From: Euryodendron excelsum
Taxonomy: Eukaryota > Streptophyta > Magnoliopsida > Ericales > Pentaphylacaceae
Assembly: GCA_033060915.1 (NCBI GenBank)
Contig: CM065394.1
Coordinates: forward strand, 16,953,501-17,017,500
DNA length: 64,000 bases
Direction of reading: 5' to 3'
This document shows, piece by piece, positions 32,829 to 45,140 of this stretch (the stretch's first letter is position 1; each line of letters opens with the position of its first letter). The notes beneath the pieces are model-generated. The model was not told the DNA's origin. It saw only the letters and a list, made by a program, of their open reading frames with translations, and made no database searches. A program made the translations under genes and the position numbers.

Positions 32829-32998
32829 TGAGGAGAAGATAATGAGATAGACTTGTGGCCATGGCCCCTCCCCCTACTTTGCTTAAAAACTACTTTGTCC
32901 TCCCGCAAAAGACGGTTTTATGTACTATATAAAGTTCCTTGGACAGAGGAAATTGATTTAAGGGAATCTTTTCTTTTATTTCTTTTTGGGTGTAATAG

Positions 32999-33089
32999 GA
33001 TTTGCCACGAGGCCTGGAAGAATTGATTGAGAATAACAAGACGATTGGCCAATTGAATCATCTTAGACATCATGCCCTGGAAAGCGAAG
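32999..33089 (+). CDS. Single predicted internal exon of an unidentified host gene
   Basis: A 91-nt segment lies between a good acceptor (pyrimidine-rich tract then GTGTAATAG) and a consensus donor (GAAG then GTGAGTAAG). It is open in phase 0 for 30 codons. The peptide reads DLPRGLEELIENNKTIGQLN followed by HLRHHALESE. It looks like a charged, probably helical segment. No family is recognised. The partner exons were not found in this transposon-rich surrounding. It may be a captured exon inside an element or a relic of a host gene. The exon call rests on splice-site quality and reading frame only. Confidence 0.4.
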
Positions 33090-34504
33090 GTGAGTAAGAA
33101 AGTTTTTCGATACCATGAGAGTTTGAAAAATGCTATTCTTTTAAAATTTTTGTACAAAATTTTAAATCAGAATGATGTGGTAGTGGCAATTTTGTAATTA
33201 AAATGCATCTTGGTGGGTTCTTTGTTTTAAAGTGATAGGCCAACAACTCAGCCACATAATTCTGTATATAAATTTTGTATAAATTTTCTGGATGTATAAT
33301 ATTACCCTGAGAGTTTTCACGGTACTGGTACTTGTACTTGTACAATTTCAATCCTTGAATCGAAAAGTAGAAATCCAACCATTGGATGAGAATTTTTTAA
33401 AAAATCAGTGAAAAACAGTTACTACAAATGTAATTGTAATTGTCATACATGTGAGCCTCAGTAATAACTACAATATGATTACATTGTGATAATTGTTATT
33501 ACATTGAGCAATAATTATAAAGATTAATTACAAAAAATTTCCGCAATTATTGTCGTTTTTCACTTGATCCCTTATCTAAAAAATACTACGATTACGCCCG
33601 GCATGTATTAGAAATCTCACTTAAATTAACACCGTTAACGGTTAAATTACTTCTCACCCTTTGAACTTGGGTTATCTCTCTCTCTCTCTCTCTCTCTCTA
33701 CAGTGTAACTCATAGATTAAGTGGTAAGTGTCCTCGAGGTAGCTACCCCTTTGCCATGATTTAGATTTTGGATCTTAGTCTTGGATAAGTAAACCACCCT
33801 GGATTTTGAAAGTCCTCTTCAATCTTGGGGTGCAGTCACGTGTGGACAAGAACCATGATTGTTTCCTTCAGCTGATCAGGAAGCATGAGCTTTACATCAT
33901 CTCCGTGTTTCTTTATGCTTTGGTCCCATCATATCTTTCTTTAAAGAATTTGCAAAAATACAGTAATTCTCGATGTCAATACACAAGTCTGTTTCTTACC
34001 ACCCAAAAATATTCTCGATAGCAAACTTCCGAAAAGATAATGGACCAACCGGGCGGTTGTGTGCACACATCGGTTGCTTTTGTTTTAGATTTTTTCTGGG
34101 ATCTACTAATATGTCTAGTTCTACTCTTAGGAAGTGGGTGAAACCATAATTTTGTTTTGGGTACCAAAACTTAAAATATAAATTTTTACTTATGATCTAA
34201 TTATTTTATTTTAAATTCTCTTTATAAATATTTGGAAGTTGAAGCATGAAAAATATATTAAGGGGCAAGGCTAAAGTTTTATAAGAAAAACTCATTCAAC
34301 TTGTATTCAATATCAACAAAATAGAAAAAAAAAAAAGAAAAAAGAAAAAAGACAAGATAATTATTTTTTAGACAAAAAATAAGTAGGACTGGAACTGCAT
34401 TATACAAAAATTTTGATATTTGATTCGGTTGTGAGTTCAAGGAGGGGGCGTGCTAGTAAGCCATGGTGCATCACATGTAGAGTAGTTCCGCCCCTCCCAA
34501 CGAG
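33090..34504. other. Unassigned AT-rich spacer
   Basis: A CT run sits near 33669-33699. Text near 33705-33800 vaguely resembles a SINE head. No supported gene. Confidence 0.45.
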
Positions 34505-34751
34505 TAATATTAGATACAACGGTAGTACTACGCTATATTGCTGATGTGGTACAATGGATCAATAAATTAGAGCCACATAATTATGTAAATTCTAATAATC
34601 AAAAGTGTTGAGTTTAAAATTTAAATTTTTTTACAAAAAAACAAGATGATATCTTATGATTAGAATTTAAAACACTCGTATAACTATATATTATTGGTCC
34701 GTTATACCACATCAGCATGATGATGTGATATTACCATTATAACTAATATTT
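34505..34751. mobile_element. Fold-back MITE (about 247 bp)
   Basis: The left arm starts TAATATTAGATACAACGGTA and the complement of the right arm starts AATATTAGTTATAATGGTAA. Both continue to TGCTGATGTGGTA and ATTCTAAT, so the arms pair over about 110 bp. Target duplication is unclear (possibly TA). Confidence 0.72.
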
Positions 34752-34907
34752 TCTCCCTGCTCTTATGGGCTTTTTGTTATGTGCCGAAGGTCCTATTTCG
34801 AGGTTGTACAAAAGATATATATATATATATATATATGATACAAAATCAATAATTACCTCTAACTATTAATAACTACTCTATTTGTAAAAAAGTTACCATA
34901 CTAACTA

Positions 34908-35918
34908 TGTTAGGATTTTTAGTATTGGCTAATTCCGTTGACAAAGATATTTTACTTATAACATTAGTTCAAGTTGTATTTGGGTCAAAAAGTTTAAGAT
35001 TTAAGTTCAAGCTGTCAGAGTACAAGCTGTCCAAGCTACAGTACAAGCATTTAAGGCACGCAGAGCTGAAACTTTGAAAGGTCATATCTTTTTACTCAGG
35101 TGTCCGTTCAAGCTTCATAATATGGATTCTATGTAACTTTTCGATAGCAATCTAAATAAGCAAAGATATCGACTCAAGCGAAGTCCATTCGAGCGGTAAT
35201 AAGTCCACTCGAGCGGTACGTGAAAATTCTGCAGATGCAAAAATCCAAAGAGCACCGCTTGAAGACTGCTAGATATCTGCTCGAGTGGTACGGCGAAATT
35301 TTGTTTGAATTAAAATACTCTCTTATCAAAGTAAGTTAATTTTTGAGGACTCTTTAGCCAGATCTTTTCGACCAATCAGGAGATAGTTCTAGCCTATTTT
35401 CCTGATGATTTTGGGAAGCATATAAGAGCAGCAAGAGAGAAACTTAGGGTGAGACTCTTGATATTTTCTCTCAGGCCTGATATTCAGAATTGATCAAGAG
35501 AGCAAAAAGGGTGAAAAGTTGAGATTTTGAGATCACAAGAATGAGTATTTTCACTAGTTGATTTTGCAACTTGAAGATCAACTAGGAGACGGTCTTTAGA
35601 GGATTTTAAAGGTGAAGAACATCGAGGGGATTCGGTGTTAAAGCTGAAGCACGGGAGCAAAAACTCGAGGAGTCGAGCACGCAGTCTTAAGCCGAGGTTC
35701 GTGCGGATTCGAACAGTAATTGTGGAGTTCAATTACTAGGGCTGTAAGTTGTGTGTGTGTAAACTGTTCAATTTAGTGCTTGGTTTGCTGGACGTAGGTT
35801 TTTCCCAGTTTGGGTTTCCACTCTAAATTCCTGTGTCTTTTACTTTATTGCTCTACATTACATACATTCATCACATAGGTAAAGACTTAGGTTAAAATTC
35901 AAGTAATACAGAATTTCA
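34908..35918 (+). mobile_element. 5' LTR of the gag-only copia element
   Basis: 1011 bp. TATAAG at 35421-35426 is TATA-like. Upstream, 35170-35290 holds CTCGAG-centred phrases such as TCCACTCGAGCGGTA, TTCGAGCGGT, CACCGCTTGAAG and TGCTCGAGTGGTA. Confidence 0.88.
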
Positions 35919-35934
35919 ATTGGTATCCAAGCAG
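35919..35934 (+). other. PBS of the gag-only copia element
   Basis: ATTGGTATCCAAGCAG directly follows the LTR. It is a slightly changed form of the Met-tRNA PBS (TGGTATCAGAGC). Confidence 0.8.
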
Positions 35935-35975
35935 GTTACTCTAAATTTCTTTGAGTGATCCTGACTTCCGTTTAC

Positions 35976-37118
35976 ATGGGTTTGCCTAAGTAAGGATTGT
36001 CCATAGTTAGACCACCTCTGTTAGATGGTTCAAATTATCCATATTGAAAGGCTCGCATGAGGGCATTCATCAAATCTATTGATGAAAGAGCTTGGTTGGC
36101 TGTGTTACACAGTTATAGAGCACCCACTACAACGGTTGCAAATGTGACTGCACCTAAGACATATGAATAATGGGATGCTATTGATTATGCTAATTCAAAT
36201 TGGAATAGTAAGGCCCTAAATGCTATCTATAGTGCCCTCACACTTGAGGAATTTAGGAGAGTCTCTAATTGTGAGACTGCAAAGACTGCTTGGGACACTT
36301 TGAAAATTACTTATAAAGGTACCCCTGGAGTGAAGCTCTTTAAACTCCAAAGACTGACCACGACTTTTGAAACACTTAGAATGGAAGAGTCTGAAACTTT
36401 TGATGAATTCTATGCCAAACTAAGTGATGTGGTTAACGCTAGCTTTAATCTGGGAGAGAGAATCCCGGAAAGTAAAATAGTCAGGAAGATGTTGAGGTCA
36501 CTGCCTGAGAGATTTCAGGCTAAAGTGACAGCCATTGAAGAGAGCAAGGAAGTCGACTTAATACAAGTAGAAGAACTTGTTGGCTCTCTGCAGACCTTTG
36601 AATTGAATACTTGTCCACCTAAGAGAAACAAAGGTATTGCACTCAAGCTGGCTCAAGATATAAAAGGAGAACAAGATGATAATGAGCTTGAATTTGACCT
36701 TGAGGAGATGGCCTCAATGGTCAAGAAATTTAAAAAATTTCCCAAGTTTAATAAGAAGAATAATGATGGGGACAAACTTAGATTAGGACAAAAAAGTGAT
36801 AAAAAGTTTGGCAAAATGCCATCAACCCAAGGCATCCAATGTTATGAGTGTTATGGGTTTGTTCACATAGCACATGAATGTCCTAATAAAAATAAAAAGA
36901 AAAGAAATGTTGTTCTTGCTGCAAGAGAAGAGGTGAGTGAATCTTCAGACTCTGACGAGTCTGAAGATGAAGAAAAAGAAGGTAACTACATTGCATTTAC
37001 TGTATCTCTGACTAATCGTGTAGAAACCCTGAATTCTAATGGTGACTATAAAAGTGAGAAATCGAATAACTCTCATGATGACTCATTGAGTGAGTTCAGT
37101 AGAAAAGAAAAAGTCTAA
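35976..37118 (+). pseudogene. Copia gag, in one frame with three early stops
   Basis: Gag is the particle and RNA-binding protein. The ATG at 35976 is in frame with the long open part 36300-37118. Three in-frame stops (TAA 35991, TGA 36045, TAA 36168) sit in the N-terminal part. The TGA is where copia gags have Trp, and the second TAA precedes Trp. Domains are an N-terminal gag region (RPPLLDGSNYPY), the UBN2-type helix region (ETAKTAWDTLKITYKGT through MLRSLPERFQAKVTAIEES) and an intact CCHC knuckle CYECYGFVHIAHEC near 36840-36885. A Glu/Asp/Ser-rich tail follows. There are no frameshifts in about 1.1 kb. Confidence 0.9.
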
Positions 37119-38998
37119 AATCTGCTCACTTTGAATTGCAGATGCTCAAAAGATATGTGATAACCGAATGGGAATTGGCTATGAGAAGGGTAAAAAGCAA
37201 TGTAGTCAAACCGGTTTAGACGGTTCAAGCTAAGGCTTCCGCACTCAAGCCACAAGGTAACTTACAACCTGAAGGTCAAGCACGAAATAGGTATGCTACT
37301 CACCAGAATTGTAATCTTGTACATGTTAAACTGAGACAAAATTGGCTATTAGGTATACAAGAGTTCGTACCGATTTATCACCATTGTGGGATTCGAGGTC
37401 ATATTCGGCCTCAATGCCATAAGCTCTATGGTCTACCAATTGACTACGTAAGGACTAGAGTTAATGGGTTTCACCAACCTAGGTATGAGTATAATTTCTC
37501 AAGTAATAGTTTTAATGTACTCTCCCAGCCCATGTGGGTTCAACTACCAAGGCAATTCAAACAGAGATTGGTGTTGAACCAAAACGCTACGGTACTACCT
37601 AGGAGAGCACCAAATCAGACCAAACCACAAATAAAGAAAATATGGAGAAGAAGGTCTAACTATAAGTGTCAAAGTATTCACACGGAACTCAAAGCCCAAT
37701 AGCTAAACATGTGATTCTATGCTTCCTAGAGTTTTTTTTTGTAGTGTGTTTTTTTTTTTTGTTATGAATCTTCTTTTATATACAAAACTCCAAAAAGATT
37801 TTCGGTTTGGTTTAAAAGATAAAATTATTTTGCTTTGATGATACACTTGAGTAGGTGTTATGTGGTTAAACATGACTTATATTGATTACACAAGAAAATT
37901 GTACACTGGGTCATATATGATTCTTGTGTATACCAGTTTAAGTGATACTTTTGATATGTTTGAGTACAAATTTTTGCACATATCAGCCGAATTTAACTGG
38001 TTGTTTGTCCGCATGAGTGATCAAATAATTCTATGTGCCTTTCTTATGGTTAATGTAAATCATTTTCTAATTTGAACATATGCAGTATGACTAAATATGT
38101 GTTGGTCCCCTCTATTAAAGGAAAAAATAAAAAAATTATGAGAAGCTTGTGCATGATGGAAAGGGCTGCCTATGAATATGTGTGAAAGTCGCGATCTGAC
38201 AGGTTTTAATGGTGCAAGTTGTGTCAAGTTGATAGAAAGGACTACTATGTTCAAATAGCGTGAAAACTGCCACGTAATTGCTAGAAAAGTAGTAAGCTTC
38301 AAAAGTAGTCATATACTGAGGGGGAGCATAGCTCAAAGTCAACCTAATTAGAGGTTGCAACATATGTGCTCTCTATATTATGCATTACTTTATCTTACAA
38401 ACGTGGTGCAGCTATATAGATCACTAATTGGATTTGAATGATAGGTTGATTAAGGTTTGATATTCATAACAACACCACTACACATTCAGGAAATTTGTCA
38501 TCTTTTGACCAACTACTATGGTTCATATTACCTGTGTGTATATTGCGTCTATGATCAAGATGAGCTAGGTCTATGTCACACATAACCATCTCTTGATATC
38601 GGACAAGTGTTGATTTCATACTTGGTTATTTTGTGTTTATTATTAGTTTGTCAATTCGTGACAAAAAAGGGGAGATGAGATTAGATATGTTGACTTATGT
38701 TACTTGTGTTAACTTAAGGGGTTGATTTGAGGGGCAGAAAGTGATATTGCTTGTGGATATAATTACTATGTTATTTATATATTTTTCATCACATGGTTTG
38801 ATAGTTTATGAATGTCTATATATATATTTTCACCACTTGCTTTTCACATGGTTTGATTGTTTATGGATGTGCAGCTACAGCTTCAACAATTTTGCATTCT
38901 TCCCGTTATTTTTCGTTAATTTAAGTTCTTGGAATGGGAGTTGTAATGAGGTTGTTTTGGTGTTTAAGTTTTGTTACGGAATTGCCAAAGAGGGAGAT
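37119..38998 (+). other. Post-gag region with second knuckle remnant and purine tracts
   Basis: Near 37367-37432 the translation HHCGIRGHIRPQCHKLYG matches a second copia zinc knuckle, with its first Cys changed to Tyr. After that no pol domain is seen. Purine tracts GAGGGGGAGCA (about 38318) and AAAAAAGGGGAGATGAG (about 38663) resemble extra PPTs, as seen in long 3' regions of SIRE-type elements. The true PPT is at 38987-38998. Confidence 0.6.
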
Positions 38999-39982
38999 TG
39001 TTAGTATTTTTAGTATTGGCTAATTCCGTTGACAAAGACACTTTGCTTGTTACCTTGGTTCAAGTTGTATTTGGGTCAAAAAGTCTAAGATTCAAGTTCA
39101 AGCTGTCAGAGTATAAGTTGTCCAAGTTGCAGTACAAGCATTTAAAGCACGCAGAGCTGAAACTTTGGAACGTCATATCTCTTTGCTCAGGTGTCCATTC
39201 ATGGTCCATGATATATGGATTCCATATAACTTTTCAAGAGCAATTTGAATATACAAAGACCTTGGCTCAAGCGAAGTCCACTCGAGCGGTATGTGAAAAT
39301 TTTGCAGATGCAAAAATCTAAAGAGCACCGCTCAAAGACTATTAGATATCCGCTTGAGTAGTACGGCAAAATTTTGTTCGAATTAAAATACTCTCTCATC
39401 AAAGTATGTTAATTTTTGAGGACTCTTTAGCCAGTTTTTTTCGACCAATCAAGAGATAGTTCCAGACTATTTTCCTGATGATTTTGGGAAGCATATGAGA
39501 GCAGCAAGAGAGAGACTTAGGGTAAGACTTTTGATATTTTCTCTTAGGCCTGATATTTAGAATTGATCAAGAGAGCGAAAAGGGTGAAAAGTTAAGGTTT
39601 TGAGATCACAAGAATGAGTAGTTGATTTTGCAACTTGAAGAATGACTAGGAGACGGTCTTTAGAAGATTCTAAAGATGAAGAACATTGAAGGGATTCAAT
39701 CTTAAAGTTGAAGCACAGGAGTAGAAACTCGAGGAGTCGAGCACACAGTCTCAAGTCGAGGTTCGTGCGAATTTGAACAATAATTGCAAAGTTCAATTAC
39801 TAGGGCTGTAAGTTGTGTGTGTGTAAACTGTTCAATTTAGTACTTGACTTGCTGGACGTGGTTTTTTTCCGGTTTGGGTTTCCATGATAAATTCCTGTGT
39901 CTTTTACTTTATCGCTCTGCATTGCATACATTCATCACATAGGTAAAGACTTAGGTTAAAATTCAAGTAATACGGAATTTCA
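38999..39982 (+). mobile_element. 3' LTR of the gag-only copia element
   Basis: 984 bp and collinear with the 5' LTR. It lacks one of the repeated CGAGCGGTA phrases present there (about 35190-35220), and its TATA-like TATAAG reads TATGAG. Confidence 0.88.
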
Positions 39983-40744
39983 AACTACTTATCACATTGT
40001 GAGAAACCACATCATACTTCTACAATGCCAAGTGCCTTTGAATTAACTTCCATTGACCTCCTCCTGATGCTCTTTTGAAGTGCCATTAATCATATCTTGA
40101 TCCTCCCTTGAGATGCCACTTGTATTTCTAGAAAATCTTTGAAATAGGTTTATTATTTAAATATTTTTTGTATAGGTAAGTTTATATAAATTCATGTTCA
40201 TTCCCTTTCAAATGAACCATTTTTTGTAGATAAAGAGTTATATTCATTCACTTTCTGAGGAATTTGCTTCAATGTGTTGATTCAGGCCATCTATTCAAGA
40301 TTTGCATCCATTCACTTTCAAAAGGGTCAATATGTCTATTCGAGTGGCCTTTCATTATGTCCATTGAATAAAAAATCGATCATATCTTTAACATATCAAT
40401 TGAAATGATTTTTTTTTTATTTTATTTTATGGAATTGAAATGATTTTGAGACCTCAGTATCTGTTTTATACATATAATTGATGATATTTTATAGTTTCTC
40501 ACTATTTTTTGGGATGTAATCAAGCTGATATTAAAGTCTCTCTAAAATATTTATTCATATTTTTTGGGTTTTGATTAAGCCTGTGATTTGTAGGTTAAAC
40601 ATATTATCCAATTTAAATATATATTTAAATATACTTAAGAGATATAAAAGTATTTAGTATCTGTCCAACACAAATTCTAATAAAAATTTATAATCAAAAT
40701 ACAATAAAAATAATTACTATAAAATAAATTACACAAAATTCGCT
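39983..40744. other. AT-rich spacer, no gene seen
   Basis: No domain, terminal repeat or tandem array recognised. Confidence 0.55.
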
Positions 40745-41150
40745 ACTGTCCGGTGATCGCTCCAAAGATATGAAATGTATTACCTCAAGCAAATGGTGGG
40801 TGAAGTAGTTTAAATCTAATAAGTTGGAGTCGAATTCTACAAGGATCAAGCTAAATATAAACTATAGCACTAATAGAACACTAGGCTTCCTAGAATAAAT
40901 TTACAAACAACAAAATGCATCTTAATGAAAGTAAAATCGAAAATGTGTTTGATAAAGAGATTTAGTTTGTTAAACTATTTCAAAACAATTGAAACTAAGT
41001 TTAAACGTAAAGAGAATAGTCTTAGATCCAATTGATCCAATCACCCAAGTTCATCAAGCGTTCAATCGAGAAGTTTACAACTCAAACTAAAGATCTTATC
41101 TATCCCTTGGCTTTCGCTTCAAGCCCTCTCGGCTCAAGAAAAATCTGATA
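40745..41150. mobile_element. Possible gypsy (Athila-like) LTR fragment
   Basis: The text GGAGTCGAATTCTACAAGGATCAAGC and the CCTTGGCTTTCGCTTCAAGCC stretch near 41106-41126 resemble phrases common in Athila-type LTRs, from memory. It abuts the giant LTR at about 41150, and strand and ends are unclear. Confidence 0.35.
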
Positions 41151-43724
41151 CTCTCTATGTTAGAACTCATCCTCCTAAAAAGACAAGTGCGACTGGAATT
41201 TAATTTTAAAATTGATTTTGAATAAAGGCTTTTTGACAAAATTTGAAGTTGTCACCTAACATAATTAAAGATGTGCTAGGTCACCTAAAACTAAGTGCAA
41301 TGTGGAGACTAAACTTAAGTTTTTTGAAAATCTTTTGGAAGTGCCTTATAAGAAAGGTTTTAGAATTTCAAGGTTTTAAGCAACCATTGTAAAACTTTTT
41401 AAAGCACTTTTGAAAATGTGACTCTGAATTGGCCTTTGAAACAGAAATTTATGGTCCGAGGGTTGGTTACGTGTCTGGAAGATATCCTAAGATCATTATC
41501 TTACTCCACCCTTTCACTAACTACATGTCTATTCACCTTTAATTTACTTACTAAATCACCGGTTACTCAATATCCATTTGATATCCACTTTGAAGTTTTG
41601 GAAATGTGGTTTGGTCACCACTTTTGGAATGTATGATGCATGATCTATGAAAGACTTTTGAAAGAGTTGAGAATGTTTGAAACTTCTTTTTGAAAGAAGG
41701 AATATTTTGAAAAAGGACATTTAACTTTGAAATAAGGGTTTATGATCGCACCTATGAAGGTTGTCTACGTAGTTCGTGCAAAACTACGAGTTTGAAAGAT
41801 TTGGCAAGTGTTTGGGCTCTATCCACACATTTTTGACTGGGATTGACTCTAGTACCATTCTGTCACGACCCAAGATCTACATGGTACAATATTGTCCGCT
41901 TTGGACCTTGACTTGCACGGCTTTAAAATGTGTTATACCAAGGAGATACAAGTGGCTACATATATATCACTTTTTCTCTCCTTTTCCAAGTGATGTGAGA
42001 TAGCAACACATAATCTTGGAGCCAGCCTGCCACTACTGTAGCTTGCTAGGAACTCGTCCCCACCTACGTGTAGCCGCTTGAGTCTCATAGTATGATTGAA
42101 ATATTTTTAAAAAGTGTCAATTTGAAGGACATGGTGACTGCACCTAGGTTTCTCTAAGTTGCCTACATATCTCATTAGGTGAGAATCAGGTCAGTCGTAA
42201 TTCATGCAAAAGCATGGTTTGAAATGGACTCAAACGAGTCTTGTAAGGTTTTTGAGACTTGAACTTAAAAGAGTTTTGAATTGGAATTGGATTTGAGAAA
42301 GTTTTGGAGTATTTTTTAAATAGAACTTGAGAGTTTTTTTTGGAATGTTTCTAAAAACCAATTTAAGAGAGTTTTGAAATCAACTTAAGAAAGTTTTGAA
42401 ATTTTGATTTGAAAATTTTGGAAATAGAATTTGGATTTGAAGAAGGGTAAAAGCTCTCGTGATTTTGTCTTTGAAAAGTTTTTAAAAATCTTCATAAAAT
42501 GTATGTTGAATATTTCATCAGCTTTAAGAGATTAGCTATTAAGGTTATGATTTTCAAAAGTATTTTTAGAAAAGGGCTAGAAACTTCCTTTAGGATTTTG
42601 AAAACTTTTAGGGTAATGGAACTCTAGTTTGATATTTCACTTTTCTTAAGTAACCTCAACCATGGAAGACTAAGGTTACCTTAAGAATGTGATTCTTAAA
42701 AATCATTTTTGAAAAAGATTTTTTGAAAACATTTAATGTATAAAACCTTAATATGAACCTTGAAGGTTGAAGGTTTCATTTAATGTATCACTTTTCCTTA
42801 AAAACCCTAACCATGAGAGGGTTAGGATTACCTTAGGGTTTGAGTTTTTGGAACATTTTGGAAAGTAATTTTTTTTTTTAAAATGCTAGGTGTCTAGCTA
42901 TTTTTGATAAGAAAAGTCCAAGACACCCTTTGAAAACATTTGAGAGGTTTATAAAAGCATTTGAAAAACACTTTATAACCATTTGATTTTTTGAAAAAAA
43001 TATAAAAAGTGGGATATTTTAGAAACAAGGTTTGAAAGATGATTCGAAATTGAATAATGGTTTGAACAGGATTTGGAATTAGAACACTTAGGCAAGGCTT
43101 GACCTAGGTTAACTAACTAGAGTTAAGTTAACTTAGGATTGAATTGACCTAGGGTTAACTAACAAAACCTAGTGGTTTTGGAAGGTGATTATGAACTAGA
43201 GTTTTGGACCTAGTGGTTTTGGAAGTTTTGGAAATGCCATTTTATGCATGAAGCTTTGAAAGGTATTTTGAAAATCATGATTTCATCTAAAAACCTTATA
43301 TTTTATGTGGAAAACTTCTAAAAAAGGCTTTTTTTTTTTAAATAGTAAAAGAAGAATTTTTATTAAATAAAAACAGAGTTACATCAAAGGATAGATTTAA
43401 GCCTCAAGCGATAACAAGACCTTGCTGCAAAAACCACGCCAAGATCAACACATCATAAGAGACAATGCTGGTGAGATACCAGTAGTACAATCAACAAGAG
43501 AATACACACTCCCTCTACATTATAGCTTCAAAATGCCAAGAAAGACACATCCTATGCCTCCTAGATACAATAGCCACCTAGATTACCCTGTGATCCTTCT
43601 CACCCCTTTTAGAGAGTATATAACATCATTTACTATGAAAAAAAGACTTGGCTACCTACTTTCAACCATAGTACTGCCTGAATATTTGCATTCTCTACTA
43701 CATCCATCCATTTGAGATCAACAT

Positions 43725-44980
43725 TGTTAATGATGGCCCGAAATAATAACCCGAGCGAGGGGGGGGGGGGATGAATTGGGTTTTTCAAAAATTAAGGCAA
43801 TAAAACCAATATGTAAAATATAAGAATGAATGGAATGGTAAATCAAGGTAGGATATGAATGCAAGCCAGTCAATGTAATACAACAAGCACGATAATATAG
43901 TGCAGAAAATAAAACAGAGTAAGGAAGACATAGAGATTTTACAGAGATTTAGTGTTTCTTTGCTTACGTCCTCTTCCTTAATTTCTTCAAGGGGATCCTC
44001 CACTATGTAAAAGTCCACTTTACACAGTTTGCTGTTTCTCTAAGTGCCAGCTCACTTTTTACAAGAGTTTACACTAAACTCTCAAACCCTAAGTGATTTT
44101 ATCCAAGATTTACTCAAATTTACAAGTGTTTTTGCCCAAGAGTACTCAAACTTGTAGGTTACAACCCAACCCAATAATAAAGGAGTTTAATACAATGAGT
44201 ACTCTCACAAAGAGTAAATGTGCAAGTTGCAGCTCAATCAATAACCTCACAACAAAGGAATGAGAAGAATATATCAGTGAAGTGTAGAATATCTCTTTAA
44301 ATATGATGTATGGCCTTTATGATCTTGTATATTCTTATATAAATGCTTTATAGACCTTGTAAATATGGTCTTGTATCATATCTAGTCGTTAGAGAGTGGA
44401 TGAAGTGCATTCAATTCGAATTGAGCTCTGCAGAACGTTCAAAAAAATTACTGTTACTGCCCAAATTTCTTTCAGGCGTCGACTCTTATATTAGGTGTCG
44501 ACACTTGCTGCTTCAGTTCTCTTCTCCTTGCCGTTCATGCGTTGACTCTCATATTGGGTGTCGACGCTTGCTGTTTCAATGCTCTTACCCGACTTCTCTG
44601 GAACCACAGGTGTTAGCACCTCTGAAACTGGGTGTTAACACTTGTTATTTCAGTTCTCTTACCCGACTTCTCTGGAACCACATGTGTCGACTCTCGTATA
44701 AGGGTGACTTGCTGCTTCAATACTCTTCTTCAAGGTTAGAAGTCTAGAAGGGTTTAGTTCCTTTAAAGGGTGTCAACACATGCCCTGCTTCTTTAACCTT
44801 CATTATGACTTAAACAATTGGTTTCAAAATCGTTAATAGTTTCTTCAATTTATCCAATAAGTCCTTCAAGATATCAAGTCTTCAAAACTCATTCTTTAAA
44901 TAAATTTGGACAAGTAGAACACCTTTAATCTCTTCGAGATGAAGTTGATTCAATAAATTCTTTGTAAGGCTTCTCTAACA
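43725..44980 (-). mobile_element. Copia-type LTR inside the LINE
   Basis: The plus-strand left end TGTTAATGATGGCCCGAAAT and the following GAATTGGGTTTTTCAAAAATTAAGGCAAT resemble the LTR start at 10629. CACCTTTAATCTCTTCGA near 44920 matches 11859-11877 closely. A minus-strand TATATAAG is near 44335. At 44475-44786 there are eight or more GTCGAC/GTTAAC-centred palindromic phrases, such as AGGTGTCGACACTT and AGGTGTTAGCACCT. The right boundary is approximate and no TSD was established. Confidence 0.65.
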
Positions 44981-44989
44981 ATCTTCAAG

Positions 44990-45140
44990 TTTTTCAATCC
45001 ATTATGGTATGCATCCAAATTTTCCAAGCAAACTTACAAGTAAGAAGCAAGTGATTAGTATCTTCATCACCATTCTAGCACATGGTACACAAGATAGTAC
45101 TACCTTGGGGAAGGCAATTTCTATTGGCAAGCATTACCTT
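44990..45140 (-). pseudogene. LINE zf-RVT domain remnant
   Basis: On the minus strand the translation gives LCTMC, a stop, then EDTNHLLLTCKFAWKIW. This is the C-X2-C ... H-X4-C zinc-binding pattern at the C-terminus of plant LINE RT proteins. The copia-type LTR lies just beyond it. Confidence 0.75.

Larger units (their letters stand above)
34908..39982 (+). mobile_element. Gag-only copia element with both LTRs and TSD AACTA
   Basis: The 5' LTR is 34908-35918 and the 3' LTR 38999-39982, both TGTTAG...TTTCA. The 5-bp duplication AACTA is at 34903-34907 and 39983-39987. A Met-tRNA-type PBS follows the 5' LTR, and the PPT AAAGAGGGAGAT touches the 3' LTR. Between them only gag is recognisable; no protease, integrase or RT is seen. 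This matches the plan of TR-GAG-type non-autonomous elements, or a pol-deleted SIRE-like copia. The LTRs differ at roughly one base in ten by eye, so the insertion is not young. Confidence 0.9.

Noticed and set aside
33705..33830. Second SINE
   Set aside because: An A-box-like AAGTGGTAAG is present but no convincing B box at the right distance.
44343..44747. 134-codon open frame on the plus strand
   Set aside because: It covers the palindromic repeats of a copia-type LTR and runs antisense to it; no domain.
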